Below, in pieces: positions 1 to 9,353 of a stretch of 64,000 nucleotides of DNA (the first letter of the stretch is position 1; the number at the start of each line of letters is the position of its first letter). The notes under the pieces were generated by a model, which was not told the origin of the DNA, did no database searches, and saw only the letters and a list, made by a program, of their open reading frames with translations. A program made the position numbers and the translations under genes. Source of the stretch: JAEUMW01 sp963734295 (GTDB lineage: Bacteria > Pseudomonadota > Gammaproteobacteria > Burkholderiales > JAEUMW01); assembly GCA_963734295.1 (NCBI GenBank), contig CAVTGS010000012.1, positions 124,001 through 188,000 on the forward strand, given 5' to 3'.

Positions 1-1398
1 TCGATCGCCGCCCGCCGCCCGCGCCGGCTCTTGCTGACGCTGCGCCTCGGTGAAATGCCCGAGCATTTGCCGAGCTGGATCGCGTGCCGCCGCTACGGCG
101 TCGCACCGGCCGAGCGCATCGACGGCGGGCCGATCGACCGGCTGCTGCGCCACCACGGCGGCGCGCTGCGCTGCGCTCGGCTGCACAGCGCGCGCACGCC
201 GCGCGCGACGCGCCCGGGCGTGATCGGCGCGCGGCGCTTCGACGACATCGAGCAGCTCAGCGGCGTCGCCCGCGTGCTGCGCATCGAGGTGGCCGACGAT
301 GCTTTGATGGCGCAGCTCGTCGTGGCGCTGGCGCAGGTCGACCGCGTCGAGAACGTCACGCCTGATCGCCTGTGCGCCACGCCGTTCGACGCCGCCGCGT
401 ACCGCACGACACAGCGCCTGCCGACCGAAGCAGCCCTGTGGCGCGCGCGCGAACTCGTGCACCTGCCGGCGGCGCTCGGCTACGAACCCGGGCTGCCCTC
501 GGTGCGCATCGGTCTGGCGGACACCGGCGTTGTGGCCACGCACGACGAACTCGGCGACGCGCACGTCGGCGCCGGCTTCGACACCGTCGATTTGACGCGC
601 GCCGACGTCGGCAGCCTGGAGCTGGTCGGCGACACGAGCGGGCTGGACGAACAGCCCGACGACGAGGTCGGCCATGGCACCGGCTGCGCCGGCATCGTGG
701 TGGCCAGCGGGCGCGTGCTGCCACCCGGCGCGGCCGGTGCCTGTCTGCTGGTGCCGGTGCGTGTGCTCGGTGCAGCGCGCCAGGGCGACGCCCGGGTGGG
801 CGTCGGCGCGCTGGCCAACATCGACAACGGCATGAAGCGGCTGATCGACGTCGGCGTGAAGGTCATCAACATGAGTTTCGGCACCTGCGAATCTGCGCTG
901 CGTGCCGGCGATGCGCTGCCGCACCTCGAAGTGGTGCGCTACGCGCTGGCGCGCGGTGTGCTGTTGGTCGCGGCGAGCGGCAATTCCGGCCTCGAAGAGC
1001 GCTACTACCCGGCCGCCCACGACGGCGTCATCGCCGTCGGTGCCGTCGACGACGACCTGTCGCCGAGCAGCTTCTCGACCCGCGGCGCGCACGTCGCGCT
1101 GTGCGCACCGGGCCGCGCGGTGTGGACCTGCGGCCTAGCCGGGCTGGCACCGGTGAGCGGCACCAGCTTCGCGGCGCCTTTCGTCGCGGCGGCTTGCGCG
1201 CTGCTGGCCGCGCGCGCCGAGCGCCGCGCCTGGCCACTCGACGCGGAACTTGCGCAGGGCGTGTTGCGCTCGACCACGCGCGTGTTCTCGCGTGCGGCCG
1301 ACGGCTGCGGCGCCGGCGTGCTCGATGCCGAGGCCGCATTGCGAAGGCTCGATGAACGCATCGACGATGCACTCGACACGCGCGGCGAAGACGACTGA
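1..1398 (+). CDS. S8 family (subtilisin-like) serine peptidase, 5' end outside or at window edge
   Basis: Serine endopeptidase of the subtilase family. The catalytic triad is complete: Asp in GLADTGV (codon at 520), His in GHGTGCAG (codon at 673) and Ser in SGTSFAAPF (codon at 1165). The oxyanion Asn lies in AASGNSG. About 150 residues precede the catalytic domain and may act as a prodomain. No signal peptide or membrane segment is visible, so a cytoplasmic enzyme is likely. The frame is open back to base 1. TTG at 31 and ATG at 55 are possible starts, but the coding-like sequence before them suggests the true start lies upstream of the window. It is the first visible gene of a seven-gene operon, 12 bases before the next gene. 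Substrate unknown; the neighbouring family A and B proteins are the obvious candidates (inference). Confidence 0.9.
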   Translation, partial: SIAARRPRRLLLTLRLGEMPEHLPSWIACRRYGVAPAERIDGGPIDRLLRHHGGALRCARLHSARTPRATRPGVIGARRFDDIEQLSGVARVLRIEVADDALMAQLVVALAQVDRVENVTPDRLCATPFDAAAYRTTQRLPTEAALWRARELVHLPAALGYEPGLPSVRIGLADTGVVATHDELGDAHVGAGFDTVDLTRADVGSLELVGDTSGLDEQPDDEVGHGTGCAGIVVASGRVLPPGAAGACLLVPVRVLGAARQGDARVGVGALANIDNGMKRLIDVGVKVINMSFGTCESALRAGDALPHLEVVRYALARGVLLVAASGNSGLEERYYPAAHDGVIAVGAVDDDLSPSSFSTRGAHVALCAPGRAVWTCGLAGLAPVSGTSFAAPFVAAACALLAARAERRAWPLDAELAQGVLRSTTRVFSRAADGCGAGVLDAEAALRRLDERIDDALDTRGEDD

Positions 1399-1410
1399 AG
1401 GAGAACAGAC

Positions 1411-3333
1411 ATGGCAACCCGACGCACCGCGAACCCGCCGCAGAAGCGCAGCGCCGCGAACAGCGGCTCGCGCACGTCGGGCGCTTCGATCCCCGAGCGC
1501 GCTCCGCGCGCCGCACCTCCCGGCAGCCCGAACGCCGCAAACCACCCCACCCTCGCTGGAGGCACCGTGATGAACCGCATCGTCCTAATCGACCTGAGCC
1601 AACGCGAACTGAACCAGCGCAACGAACTGCGCGCTCGCGCCGACCGGCTGCATGCCCTCGAGCGCAGCGGCGGCTTGAGTGACGCACAGAAGCGCGAACT
1701 GAAGCGCATCGAGGCGCTCCTCGACAGCGACGCGCCGGTCGATGCACTGTACCAGGCGGTGGCAGCGCATGTCGCGCGGCTGCCGTGGGAGACGCTGGTC
1801 GCGAAAGACGACTTGGTGCTCAAGCACGGGCTGTTCGAAACGCAGCGCGTGCCGCCCCAGCAGCTCGGTCCGCTCGCCCACAACGAGCGCGAGATCGCCG
1901 CGATCACCGGCCTGCTGCAGATCGACTCGCTGGTCGATCCGACGCAGAAGGACTACGTGCGCCGCATGACGACGGCGCAGGGGGAGTACCGGCAGAACGA
2001 GGCGTTGTTCGACAAGGCGTTCGGCCTGTTCTCGCAGCGCTTCGACGTCACGCTGGGCAGCCAGATTGACGCCGGGCTCGTGTCGGACCACATCGTCGGC
2101 TGCATCGACCCCGACAAGGCGATCAGCAAGCGCAACGCGGCGTCGGCGATCGCGACCGCAGCGTCCGAACCACTGGCGCAGGTGCCTTCGCGCGCCGACA
2201 GCGTCGCCGCGGTCAGCGCGCGCGACCTCGCGCAGGTGGTGCGCCGGCTCGCCGCCGACGACATCAGCGCCAACGACAAGTATCTGGAAAGCCGCATGGA
2301 CAGCGCGTTCGAGCGCGCGACCGGCGTCGTCGATGGAGCACCGCCGTCATCGATCGAGATCGACCTGCCCGACCTCGAGCAGGCGGTCGACGAGGAGATC
2401 GTCAAGGGCAACCTGGAGGCGATCCAGGTCGGCTACTTCGCCTCCGTCCTCGAGGAAACGCGGATCTTCCAAGTCGTCGAACAGATCGTCGAGCTGTTCC
2501 GCAAGGGACTGCTGCCGCTCGGCCGCGGCACCGTCGGCGACTACCTGTTCAACTACTACAAGAAAACGTCCGAGCGCATCACCGAAACCGAGCGTCGCGA
2601 TTTCTATCTGCGCGCCTTCGGCACGCCGGGTGGATCGTCGAGCGGGCTTGAGCCGAACCGCGACTTCAACGAACTGTGGCTGCGCTTCGTCTCGGCGGTA
2701 TCGAGCTTCGCGCGCCAGAACACCGTCGAACGGCTGTTGAGCAGCCGGGTGCCCGCGTCGGTCTCGCAGGAGCTGCTGCGCAAGGCAGGCCGCGACCTCG
2801 GCGCCAATCTCTCGCGCAACGGCTACGGCATCGCCTGGTTCTACGCCACCGACTTGCAGCAGTCGATCAGCGAATTCAAGGATGTACTGCAGGACGCCGA
2901 GCTGCGCGGCGCCTTCGGTGCGCGTGACATGTGGCAGGTGATCGACTTCGTCAATGTCAACTACCTCGGCGGCGCGCGTAACACGCACCGATACCGCACG
3001 CAGTCGCGCGCCGGCGCGGTGATCATCCGCTGGATCGCCAACAACGCCGAGCGGCTCGGCGGCGTCAGCGGGCCGGTGATCTCGGTTGAGCAACTTGTCA
3101 ACCCGCAGGTACGCGCGGCCTACGCGAGCAACAACCCGCTGAAGGAGCCGAGCGACTGGGATCTCGTCAACGCATGCGAGCAGTGGCTCGCGGTCGGCGG
3201 CGTGCAGGACCCGACGGTCGAGCAGTACGCGCAGCCGATCGAGTCGCCGACGATGACCAGCCGGCCGATCGACATGCCACACGCCGCGCGCGAAGTGCTC
3301 GACCAGGTAGGCATCAGCCTGCCGGGAATGTGA
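1411..3333 (+). CDS. Uncharacterised protein, family A long member (640 aa)
   Basis: Product not recognised. The ATG at 1411 follows a good ribosome site (GGAGAA); an internal ATG at 1570 is a weaker alternative because the first 50 residues are low-complexity Arg/Ala/Ser/Pro. The protein is soluble-looking, mainly helical, with no signal peptide or membrane helix. Its C-terminal half matches the 288-aa product at 7021-7887. Shared features are an ER(I/L)xExER block, AFGxxD(M/L)W, a (V/I)(I/L)RW(I/L)A(N/D)N block and a terminal A(C/E)(E/R)xWL. The long member carries an extra N-terminal region of about 300 residues. It lies 12 bases after the S8 peptidase and 16 before the next gene, so co-expression is likely. 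Function unknown. Confidence 0.8.
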   Translation: MATRRTANPPQKRSAANSGSRTSGASIPERAPRAAPPGSPNAANHPTLAGGTVMNRIVLIDLSQRELNQRNELRARADRLHALERSGGLSDAQKRELKRIEALLDSDAPVDALYQAVAAHVARLPWETLVAKDDLVLKHGLFETQRVPPQQLGPLAHNEREIAAITGLLQIDSLVDPTQKDYVRRMTTAQGEYRQNEALFDKAFGLFSQRFDVTLGSQIDAGLVSDHIVGCIDPDKAISKRNAASAIATAASEPLAQVPSRADSVAAVSARDLAQVVRRLAADDISANDKYLESRMDSAFERATGVVDGAPPSSIEIDLPDLEQAVDEEIVKGNLEAIQVGYFASVLEETRIFQVVEQIVELFRKGLLPLGRGTVGDYLFNYYKKTSERITETERRDFYLRAFGTPGGSSSGLEPNRDFNELWLRFVSAVSSFARQNTVERLLSSRVPASVSQELLRKAGRDLGANLSRNGYGIAWFYATDLQQSISEFKDVLQDAELRGAFGARDMWQVIDFVNVNYLGGARNTHRYRTQSRAGAVIIRWIANNAERLGGVSGPVISVEQLVNPQVRAAYASNNPLKEPSDWDLVNACEQWLAVGGVQDPTVEQYAQPIESPTMTSRPIDMPHAAREVLDQVGISLPGM

Positions 3334-3349
3334 TTCGAAGGAGCCCGCG

Positions 3350-4399
3350 ATGAACGCCGTTCGTGAGCACGCGCCGATGTCGACCCGTGTCGAGGACAAA
3401 CTGAACAAGGCCGCCCGCACGCTCGGCGTGAGCAACCCGCTGCCGCTGATGCGGCCGCTCATCGAGCGCGCCTTCTACCGCCCCGATGACGACGCCGCCT
3501 ACGCCGGCAACGCGCTGGCGCCCGGTGCGGTGCCGTTCGAGCCGTCGTTCTCGGAGGCCGAGCCAAACCTGCTGCGCTTCACGATCGAGCCGCTCGGGCC
3601 CGGCGCGAGCCCGGTGTCGCGGCGCGACGAGGCGACGCGCGAGATGCGAAGGCTCATCGGCCCGCTGTTCGGCAACGACGCGCTGCGCTGGTTCGACTCG
3701 CGCAGCGAGGAGTGGCGCGGTTTCGGCGGACTTGGCTGGATGCAGTACGGCGCCTGGTTCGGCAGCGCCTTCGACGAGGACGGGCTCTACGCGGCGAAGA
3801 TCTACTACGAGTTGATGCCGTCGCAGATCGAGGCCTTGTCGCCCGGCCTGGCGCGGCTGACGCGGCAGGTGATGGACGAGATGCCGGGACTGATGCCGAT
3901 CTTCACGTCGATCGGCTGCAAGCGCGACGCCGGCAGCCAGCGCGTGACGTTCCTGCACCGCGGGCCGCTCGCAGTGTCCTCGCTCGGGCCGTTGATGAAC
4001 CGGCTCGGTATCGGCCACCAGCTGCCCAGCCTCATGCGCGTGGTCGGCCTGGCGCTGGGCGGCCGCTTCGAGTTGCCCAACGGCGGCGTGCTTATCGGGC
4101 TACGCGAAACGCCCGATGGTGTTGAGCTCAAGCTCGAGGTACTGCTGTTGGCGCTGCCTGATCTGCCCGCGCGGTTCCTCGATCTGCTGCGCCTGGGCCT
4201 GGCGGAGCGGCCGCGCCAGATCGCCGCGCTGGACCGCTGGCTGGGTGCCTTCGGCGTGTCCGACGCCGACGAGCCGGGGCAGTTCTCCGTGCTGTCGGTG
4301 CGCGTGACGCCGAAATCGGCGGCGCGCATCAGCCTGTACGTGCGGCCCATCGAGTTCGAGCTGCGCGAGCAGCTGGAAGAGCAACGCGGGCTGCAATGA
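3350..4399 (+). CDS. Uncharacterised protein (349 aa)
   Basis: Product not recognised. The ATG is preceded by AAGGAG at a normal distance. The sequence has alternating hydrophobic strand-like segments (AAKIYYELM, VELKLEVLLLAL, ARISLYVRPIEFE) separated by helices, and no signal peptide or transmembrane helix. The repeated strand ending in Lys-x-Tyr/Leu-Tyr is faintly like ABBA/PT-barrel prenyltransferases, but no diagnostic residues could be confirmed, so this is only a hint. It is the only singleton in an operon otherwise made of two paralogous families and a protease, and so may carry the enzymatic or specificity role (inference). Confidence 0.7.
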   Translation: MNAVREHAPMSTRVEDKLNKAARTLGVSNPLPLMRPLIERAFYRPDDDAAYAGNALAPGAVPFEPSFSEAEPNLLRFTIEPLGPGASPVSRRDEATREMRRLIGPLFGNDALRWFDSRSEEWRGFGGLGWMQYGAWFGSAFDEDGLYAAKIYYELMPSQIEALSPGLARLTRQVMDEMPGLMPIFTSIGCKRDAGSQRVTFLHRGPLAVSSLGPLMNRLGIGHQLPSLMRVVGLALGGRFELPNGGVLIGLRETPDGVELKLEVLLLALPDLPARFLDLLRLGLAERPRQIAALDRWLGAFGVSDADEPGQFSVLSVRVTPKSAARISLYVRPIEFELREQLEEQRGLQ

Positions 4400-4420
4400 G
4401 GCCACGCGAGGAGTGCCATC

Positions 4421-5749
4421 ATGACGACCGACATGCAGACCGCTCCCGCCCCGGCATCGCGCGAAACGCAGGAGGCTGCACGCCGCGGCGTACGTGAACT
4501 GCTCGAGCGCAGCGAGGCCTTCAAGTCGCTCGACGAAGCCAAGCGCCGTGAACTCGCTAACGGCCTGGTGCAGATCGCGACGCAGCTGGTCGCACCGGGT
4601 GGCGTAAGAGTGCCGCCCGAGCGGATGAGGGAGCCGGTGCGTGCGCTCGCCGAAAGTGGTGTTCGCCGCACCGCGGCCGGCGCGAACACCGACGAAGAGG
4701 GCAAGTTCCTCGCGCAAGGCGCGCGCGAAGGCGCGGCGGTCGCCGGCGCGCTGCTCGAAGCGGTGAACTTCCCCGAGTTCGTCAGCGGCTTGATCGACGG
4801 CGTTTTCCATTCGATCGTCACCAGCTCGATCCAGCAGATGGAGGCCTACGCGAGATTGGTCGCCGACGTGTCGAAGAGCCTGAACCAGTTCCGCGACGAG
4901 AACACGACGCCGAACCAGGGCCGCGACCACTTGGTCGAGCAGTTCCCCGACACGTTCCAGCTGACGATGGACACCGGCGAGTTCGGTGGCGGTTTCGGTG
5001 GCGGCTTCGGCGACGACGAGCAGCGCCCCACCGGCCCGCGCGTGACCTTGCGCGAAGGCATCGACGAGCGCGCCGCTGTACAGCGTATCAACCAGTCACT
5101 GCCGGTCGATCCGCCAATCAGCAAGCTCGACGACGAACTGGTCGAAGCGGTGCTGGTGCCGGCTGCGCAGACGCAGATCGCATCGAGCCGCCAGCAGTTG
5201 CTCGCGACGATGGTGATGCTGGGCATCAACCGCATCGTCGTCACAGACGGGAAGATCCAGGCCAAGGTGATGTACGACTTCCAAGCACGCGACAACATGC
5301 AGTTCCGCAAGAGCGCGCAGAAGTTCGACTATGACCAGAACCTGCGCAACACCACCTCGGAGGGCACCTTCGAAGGCACCAGCCAGGACTCTTACCGCGG
5401 CGCCCAGTATTCGAAGGACAGCGGCTACCAGGGGGCGACCCGCGACGCGAGCTACTACTCGAAGGGCCAGTACAAGAACACCGCGCAGCCGGTGCTCAAG
5501 CTCGCGAGCGCCTCGCAGACGTCCGTCGATGCGAGCCTGCAGACCAAGGCCTCGCTCGCCGGGCTCGTAGAAGTCAACTTCAAGAGTGACTACCTGCCGC
5601 TGGATAAACTGGCCAACCCGGAGTCGATCGCGGCGATCCAGATGAACGCCCAACCCGGCATGGTAAAGACGCTGGCCGGTCGACCCTCGCGTCCCGGTGC
5701 GCCTACCGTGGCGCCTGGTGCGCCGGCTGCAACACCGCCAGCGGCTTGA
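4421..5749 (+). CDS. Uncharacterised protein, family B member 1 (442 aa)
   Basis: Not recognised. First of three paralogues in the operon (with 5771-7009 and 7884-9149). Shared blocks, in order: an N-terminal VRELLERSEAF-like helix; FPEFVSGLIDGVF followed by SIQQMEAYARL; a linker; RQQLLATMVMLGINRIVV then a KV-x-(F/Y)DF strand; and VNFKSDYLPLDKLA near the C-terminus. This copy alone has Phe-Gly-Gly repeats (FGGGFGGGFG, about residues 188-197) and a Tyr/Ser/Gln-rich segment (about 310-365). The tail is Pro/Ala-rich. No signal peptide or membrane helix. The ATG follows GAGGAG. The modular repeats look like a self-assembling or structural protein rather than an enzyme (inference). Confidence 0.75.
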   Translation: MTTDMQTAPAPASRETQEAARRGVRELLERSEAFKSLDEAKRRELANGLVQIATQLVAPGGVRVPPERMREPVRALAESGVRRTAAGANTDEEGKFLAQGAREGAAVAGALLEAVNFPEFVSGLIDGVFHSIVTSSIQQMEAYARLVADVSKSLNQFRDENTTPNQGRDHLVEQFPDTFQLTMDTGEFGGGFGGGFGDDEQRPTGPRVTLREGIDERAAVQRINQSLPVDPPISKLDDELVEAVLVPAAQTQIASSRQQLLATMVMLGINRIVVTDGKIQAKVMYDFQARDNMQFRKSAQKFDYDQNLRNTTSEGTFEGTSQDSYRGAQYSKDSGYQGATRDASYYSKGQYKNTAQPVLKLASASQTSVDASLQTKASLAGLVEVNFKSDYLPLDKLANPESIAAIQMNAQPGMVKTLAGRPSRPGAPTVAPGAPAATPPAA

Positions 5750-5770
5750 CGCTGCGGCCGGAAGCCAAGC

Positions 5771-7009
5771 ATGAGCGCTGCCGCTGTCGACACATCGCCC
5801 GCGTGGCTCGACGATGCAACGCTGGCCGCCGTGCGCCCGCAGGTGCGTGCGCTGCTCGAGCGTTCATCGGCGTTTCGCGCCTTGCCGCGCGAACAGCAGA
5901 TCGAGATGGCACGAACGATGGTCCGCGTCGCTTCGTACATGACGAACCCACAGGGGCTGGCGCGCCAGGAATTCGAGCAGCCGCTGCTGGCGAAGGACGG
6001 GGCACCCGCGAGGGCTTTGGCCGATGCCGTCGACCAGGCCAAGGGCAAAGCGTCGGACAAGATTGGCACCTTCGCGGGCGCCGACTTCCAGGCCGGCGCG
6101 GTGCGCCAGGGCACGGCCGCGTTCAAGGATCTGGTCGGTGCCGTCGACTTTCCAGCCTTCGTCGGCGGGCTAATTCAGAACGTGTTTCAGGCCATCGTCA
6201 CCGCTTCGATCCAGCAAATGAACGCCTATGCCGAAATGCTCAAGTCGGTGGCGCAGACGGTGGACCAGTTCGCGCAGGACAACATCAGCCTGAACAATGC
6301 GCGCGACTGGCTGGTTGAGCGATTCCCCGGACAGCTGGGGCTGGACGAAAGCGTAGCAGATCAAGAAGGCGGCAGCCCCCGCATCACCGTCGCCGGTGGC
6401 GACGAACAAAGCGTGCATGCTGCGCTGAACGCGACGCTGCAGCCGCAGCAGCCTTTCACCGACATCTCTGACCCTGAGCAGGAGACGCGGCTGGTAACCG
6501 CGGCGCGGCTGCAGATGGCGCGCAGCCGCCAGCAGCTGCTGGCTTCGATGGTGCTGCTTGGCATCAACCGCATCGTCGTCACCGACGGCGCGATCAACGC
6601 CAAGGTGGTCTTCGATCTCAAGGCCTCGGACCAAGCGCAGCGCGCGGCGCGCGCATCGTTGTACGACGCGCAGTCAAGCATGAACCGCAACGTCGCGTCG
6701 ACTTCGGCGTCGGCCGGCTTCTGGGGCAACAGCGTTAATGCGTCGATGAGCAACGTCAACGAGCAGCGCCATGTGACGACGGTGTCGTCGTCGGTCGACG
6801 AGACCTCGGAGTCGAAGGCGGAGGTCAAGGCCAAGCTCAGTGGCGAGGTGCGCGTGAACTTCAAGAGCGACTACCTGCCGATGGAGAAGATGGCCACGCC
6901 GGGGATGATCGCGTCCATCCAGGGCAACGCGACGCCGTTCGACCCAAACACGCCGCCAGCCCAGCGTGGCGCGGGGGGCAGCACTTCCGCGGCACAGCCG
7001 CGCGCCTGA
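5771..7009 (+). CDS. Uncharacterised protein, family B member 2 (412 aa)
   Basis: Second family B paralogue. It keeps the FPAFVGGLIQNVF / SIQQMNAYAEML block, the RQQLLASMVLLGINRIVV block and VNFKSDYLPMEKMA. It lacks the Phe-Gly repeats of member 1 and has instead a Ser/Asn-rich stretch around residues 300-345. The tail is Pro/Gly/Ser-rich. It starts 21 bases after member 1, exactly the spacing between the 349-aa gene and member 1, which fits duplication of a gene plus its leader. Function unknown. Confidence 0.75.
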   Translation: MSAAAVDTSPAWLDDATLAAVRPQVRALLERSSAFRALPREQQIEMARTMVRVASYMTNPQGLARQEFEQPLLAKDGAPARALADAVDQAKGKASDKIGTFAGADFQAGAVRQGTAAFKDLVGAVDFPAFVGGLIQNVFQAIVTASIQQMNAYAEMLKSVAQTVDQFAQDNISLNNARDWLVERFPGQLGLDESVADQEGGSPRITVAGGDEQSVHAALNATLQPQQPFTDISDPEQETRLVTAARLQMARSRQQLLASMVLLGINRIVVTDGAINAKVVFDLKASDQAQRAARASLYDAQSSMNRNVASTSASAGFWGNSVNASMSNVNEQRHVTTVSSSVDETSESKAEVKAKLSGEVRVNFKSDYLPMEKMATPGMIASIQGNATPFDPNTPPAQRGAGGSTSAAQPRA

Positions 7010-7020
7010 CGGAGGCACTG

Positions 7021-7887
7021 GTGACAGAGGCCCGGCACGATGGCGGCGCCTCGTTGTTCGCGCTGTCGCTCGCCATAAGCAGCGCGATCGCGCTGCTGCG
7101 CGTCCATGGACAGCAGCAGGCGCATGCGCTCGCGCTGGCCGGCGCGATCGACCTGCCCGACATCGGCGAACCGCCGCTGCAGCAGTTCGACCCCGCCACG
7201 CTCGCGCCGCTGCCGGCGCTGTACCTCGCGCACCAGCTCGACGCCGCGGGCCTGCTGCGCACCGGCGAACTCATCGCGGGGCTGTTCGCCGGCGGCGCGA
7301 TCGTCACTCCGCTCGATGCGAAGGTCGGGCAGGCGCTGCACGACTTCTGGCGCGCGCGGAACGAGCGGCTGAACGAAGCCGAACGCGCGCATCTGTTCGC
7401 GCAGGTGTTCGATGCGGCGACCTTCGAGCCGCGCATGCGCCGACTGTGCGAGGCGCTGGTCGCGCTGGCAGACAACGCCGGCATCGAAGACATCCGCGAG
7501 AACGTCGGCCTCGAGCACGTTGCGATCGGGCTCGCCGATGCGCTGTGGCCGAGCATTTCGGGCATGGTCGGCTTTGCCGCGCGCGACGTCATCGAGGCGA
7601 TCAACACGGCGCTGCGCTTCCTGCGCGAGCGCAGCCTGCAGCTCGCGTTCGGGGTGCAGGATCTGTGGGCGCTGGTGGCGACGACGAACCGTGCGCAAGG
7701 GCTCGACGCGGCGGCGGCTCGCGCGCATGTCGAGGGCGGACGCAATGGCATGGTCGTGCTGCGCTGGCTCGCCGACAACTTCGCGCGCGGTGCGCGGCTC
7801 AACTTGGCCGATCCGCAGGCGGCCAGCGTGATCGGCGCCGCTGAACGCTGGCTGCTGGCAACCGAGCCGACGCGGGTCATTGCATGA
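7021..7887 (+). CDS. Uncharacterised protein, family A short member (288 aa)
   Basis: Not recognised on its own, but alignable by eye with the C-terminal half of the 640-aa product at 1411-3333. Matching features are ERLNEAERAHLF against ERITETERRDFY, AFGVQDLW against AFGARDMW, and VVLRWLADN against VIIRWIANN, with an AAERWLL-type end. The start is GTG, 11 bases after family B member 2. The stop overlaps the next ATG by four bases (ATGA), so translation of family B member 3 is probably coupled to it. A short A protein paired with a B protein suggests A and B act together (inference). Confidence 0.75.
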   Translation: MTEARHDGGASLFALSLAISSAIALLRVHGQQQAHALALAGAIDLPDIGEPPLQQFDPATLAPLPALYLAHQLDAAGLLRTGELIAGLFAGGAIVTPLDAKVGQALHDFWRARNERLNEAERAHLFAQVFDAATFEPRMRRLCEALVALADNAGIEDIRENVGLEHVAIGLADALWPSISGMVGFAARDVIEAINTALRFLRERSLQLAFGVQDLWALVATTNRAQGLDAAAARAHVEGGRNGMVVLRWLADNFARGARLNLADPQAASVIGAAERWLLATEPTRVIA

Positions 7888-9149
7888 ACTTCGACCGCGC
7901 CGAAGCCGCCGCGCTGCGCGCCCCGCCGCCGTGGCTGCGCGACGCGGTGCGCGAGCTGCTGCAGCGCGCACCGGGCTACGCAGCACTTGACGCGCCATCG
8001 CGTACCGCGCTCGCACGCGCGATGCTGCAGGTCAGCGCGGTTGCGGCCGCCCTGATCGTCGAGGAACACGAGGCCCAGGCGCAGATGGACGGCCGCGCGG
8101 CGCCACTCGAAAATGTCCAGGCGGCGCCCCTGGCGCGGGCGCAGGAGCAACCCGGCTTCGGCACCGCTACCGACCGCATCGCCGACACCACGCGCAACGT
8201 GCTCAGCGCGGTCTCGTTCCCGCGTTTCGTGACGGACCTGGTCAACGGCGTGTTCCGCGCGATGCTCGATTCGAGTTCGCAGCAGATGCAGATGTACGTG
8301 AATCTGCTGAACTCGGTCTCGACCTCGCTTGAAGGTTTCGAACGATCGCAGACCTCGCTCGATGGGGTGCGCCAATGGGTGGCCGAGCACTTCCCAGAGC
8401 AGGTCGAATACGAGACCCCCGAGCTCGAACCGGGCGAAACGCCCGACCTGGAAGAAGAGCAGACGAGCCGGCTTCGCCTGCGCGCAGGAGCCTCGATGCC
8501 CGACGCGGAGCATATACGCGGGACGCTAGGCCTGCAGCCGGAAGATCCGGTGGAGGTTACAAACCCCGAGCAGTTGGTGCCGCTGGCGCGGCGCACTATC
8601 GCGCGGCAGCGACAGTCGATGCTTGCGACGATGGTTCAGATGGGCATGCAGCGCATCGTCATCGACAGCGGGCGCATCAATGCGGCGATGCGTTTTCACA
8701 TCGACACGCGCAGCGCGGCCAGCGAAGACCGCGGTTCCCAGTTCGGCATGCAGAACCGCGTGCGTGCCAGCGGCAGCTTCGGCGTCGGCCCGTGGGGAGC
8801 AAGCGCCGAGGTCGAAAACGCGATCAGCTACGTGTCGACGCAGCGCTCGCAGGCCACCGAGGAGATCAACACCGATCTCGAGCTGAATTCATCGGTCGAG
8901 CTCAACTTCCGCACTGACTACCTGCCACTGAACCGCCTGGCAGCACAGGCGCAGGCCGACCGCATCCGCAACGCGTCCTTGAACCCGGTGGCGCAAGGCG
9001 ATCCGGCCGCCGAACGGCGCTCGCGGGTCGATACACAGCGACAGGCCGAGCAGCAGCGGCGCGAAGGCCTGCTGACGATGCCGTCGATGCCGCCGCCGAC
9101 TACACGCGAGCCGGCGCGGCCAACCCGGCAACCGACGCAGCCCACCTAA
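7884..9149 (+). CDS. Uncharacterised protein, family B member 3 (421 aa)
   Basis: Third family B paralogue, translationally coupled to the short family A gene. It retains FPRFVTDLVNGVF / SSQQMQMYVNLL, RQSMLATMVQMGMQRIVI and LNFRTDYLPLNRLA. The tail is Pro/Thr/Arg-rich. The stop TAA lies inside a Pro/Gln-rich stretch whose coding continues in the same frame past the stop to about 9248, so the stop may be a recent nonsense change (TAA from CAA) or sequence error. No signal peptide or membrane segment. Function unknown. Confidence 0.75.
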   Translation: MNFDRAEAAALRAPPPWLRDAVRELLQRAPGYAALDAPSRTALARAMLQVSAVAAALIVEEHEAQAQMDGRAAPLENVQAAPLARAQEQPGFGTATDRIADTTRNVLSAVSFPRFVTDLVNGVFRAMLDSSSQQMQMYVNLLNSVSTSLEGFERSQTSLDGVRQWVAEHFPEQVEYETPELEPGETPDLEEEQTSRLRLRAGASMPDAEHIRGTLGLQPEDPVEVTNPEQLVPLARRTIARQRQSMLATMVQMGMQRIVIDSGRINAAMRFHIDTRSAASEDRGSQFGMQNRVRASGSFGVGPWGASAEVENAISYVSTQRSQATEEINTDLELNSSVELNFRTDYLPLNRLAAQAQADRIRNASLNPVAQGDPAAERRSRVDTQRQAEQQRREGLLTMPSMPPPTTREPARPTRQPTQPT

Positions 9150-9260
9150 CCTGCGCAACCCACTCAGCCTGCACAGCCTGCGCCGCAACGACAGGAGACC
9201 CAAATGCAAACCCAACAACAGCCTGCGTCGCAAGTGCGGCCCGTAGCTAGTGAATTCCAA
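9150..9260 (+). other. In-frame Pro/Gln-rich extension or truncated eighth gene of the operon
   Basis: After the family B member 3 stop, the same frame continues as Pro-Ala-Gln/Pro-Thr-Gln repeats. It reaches an ATG at 9204 that has its own AGGAG about seven bases upstream. From there it reads MQTQQQPASQVRPVAS and then loses coding character at about 9250, where IS-like sequence begins. Either this is the original tail of the previous protein or the first codons of a further operon gene cut off by a mobile element. Confidence 0.4.
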
Positions 9261-9353
9261 AATTCGACTTCAGCGGTACGGCACGTCAGACCTGAGGGGC
9301 TCCTGCATTGGCCTGCCTTCGTAGTCCGTTTCAGAAGTTCGCACACGTATTGT

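Noticed and set aside
5000..5020. Phase-variable repeat in the Phe-Gly stretch of family B member 1
   Set aside because: Only two or three nine-base units with codon variation; too short and imperfect to suggest slippage control.
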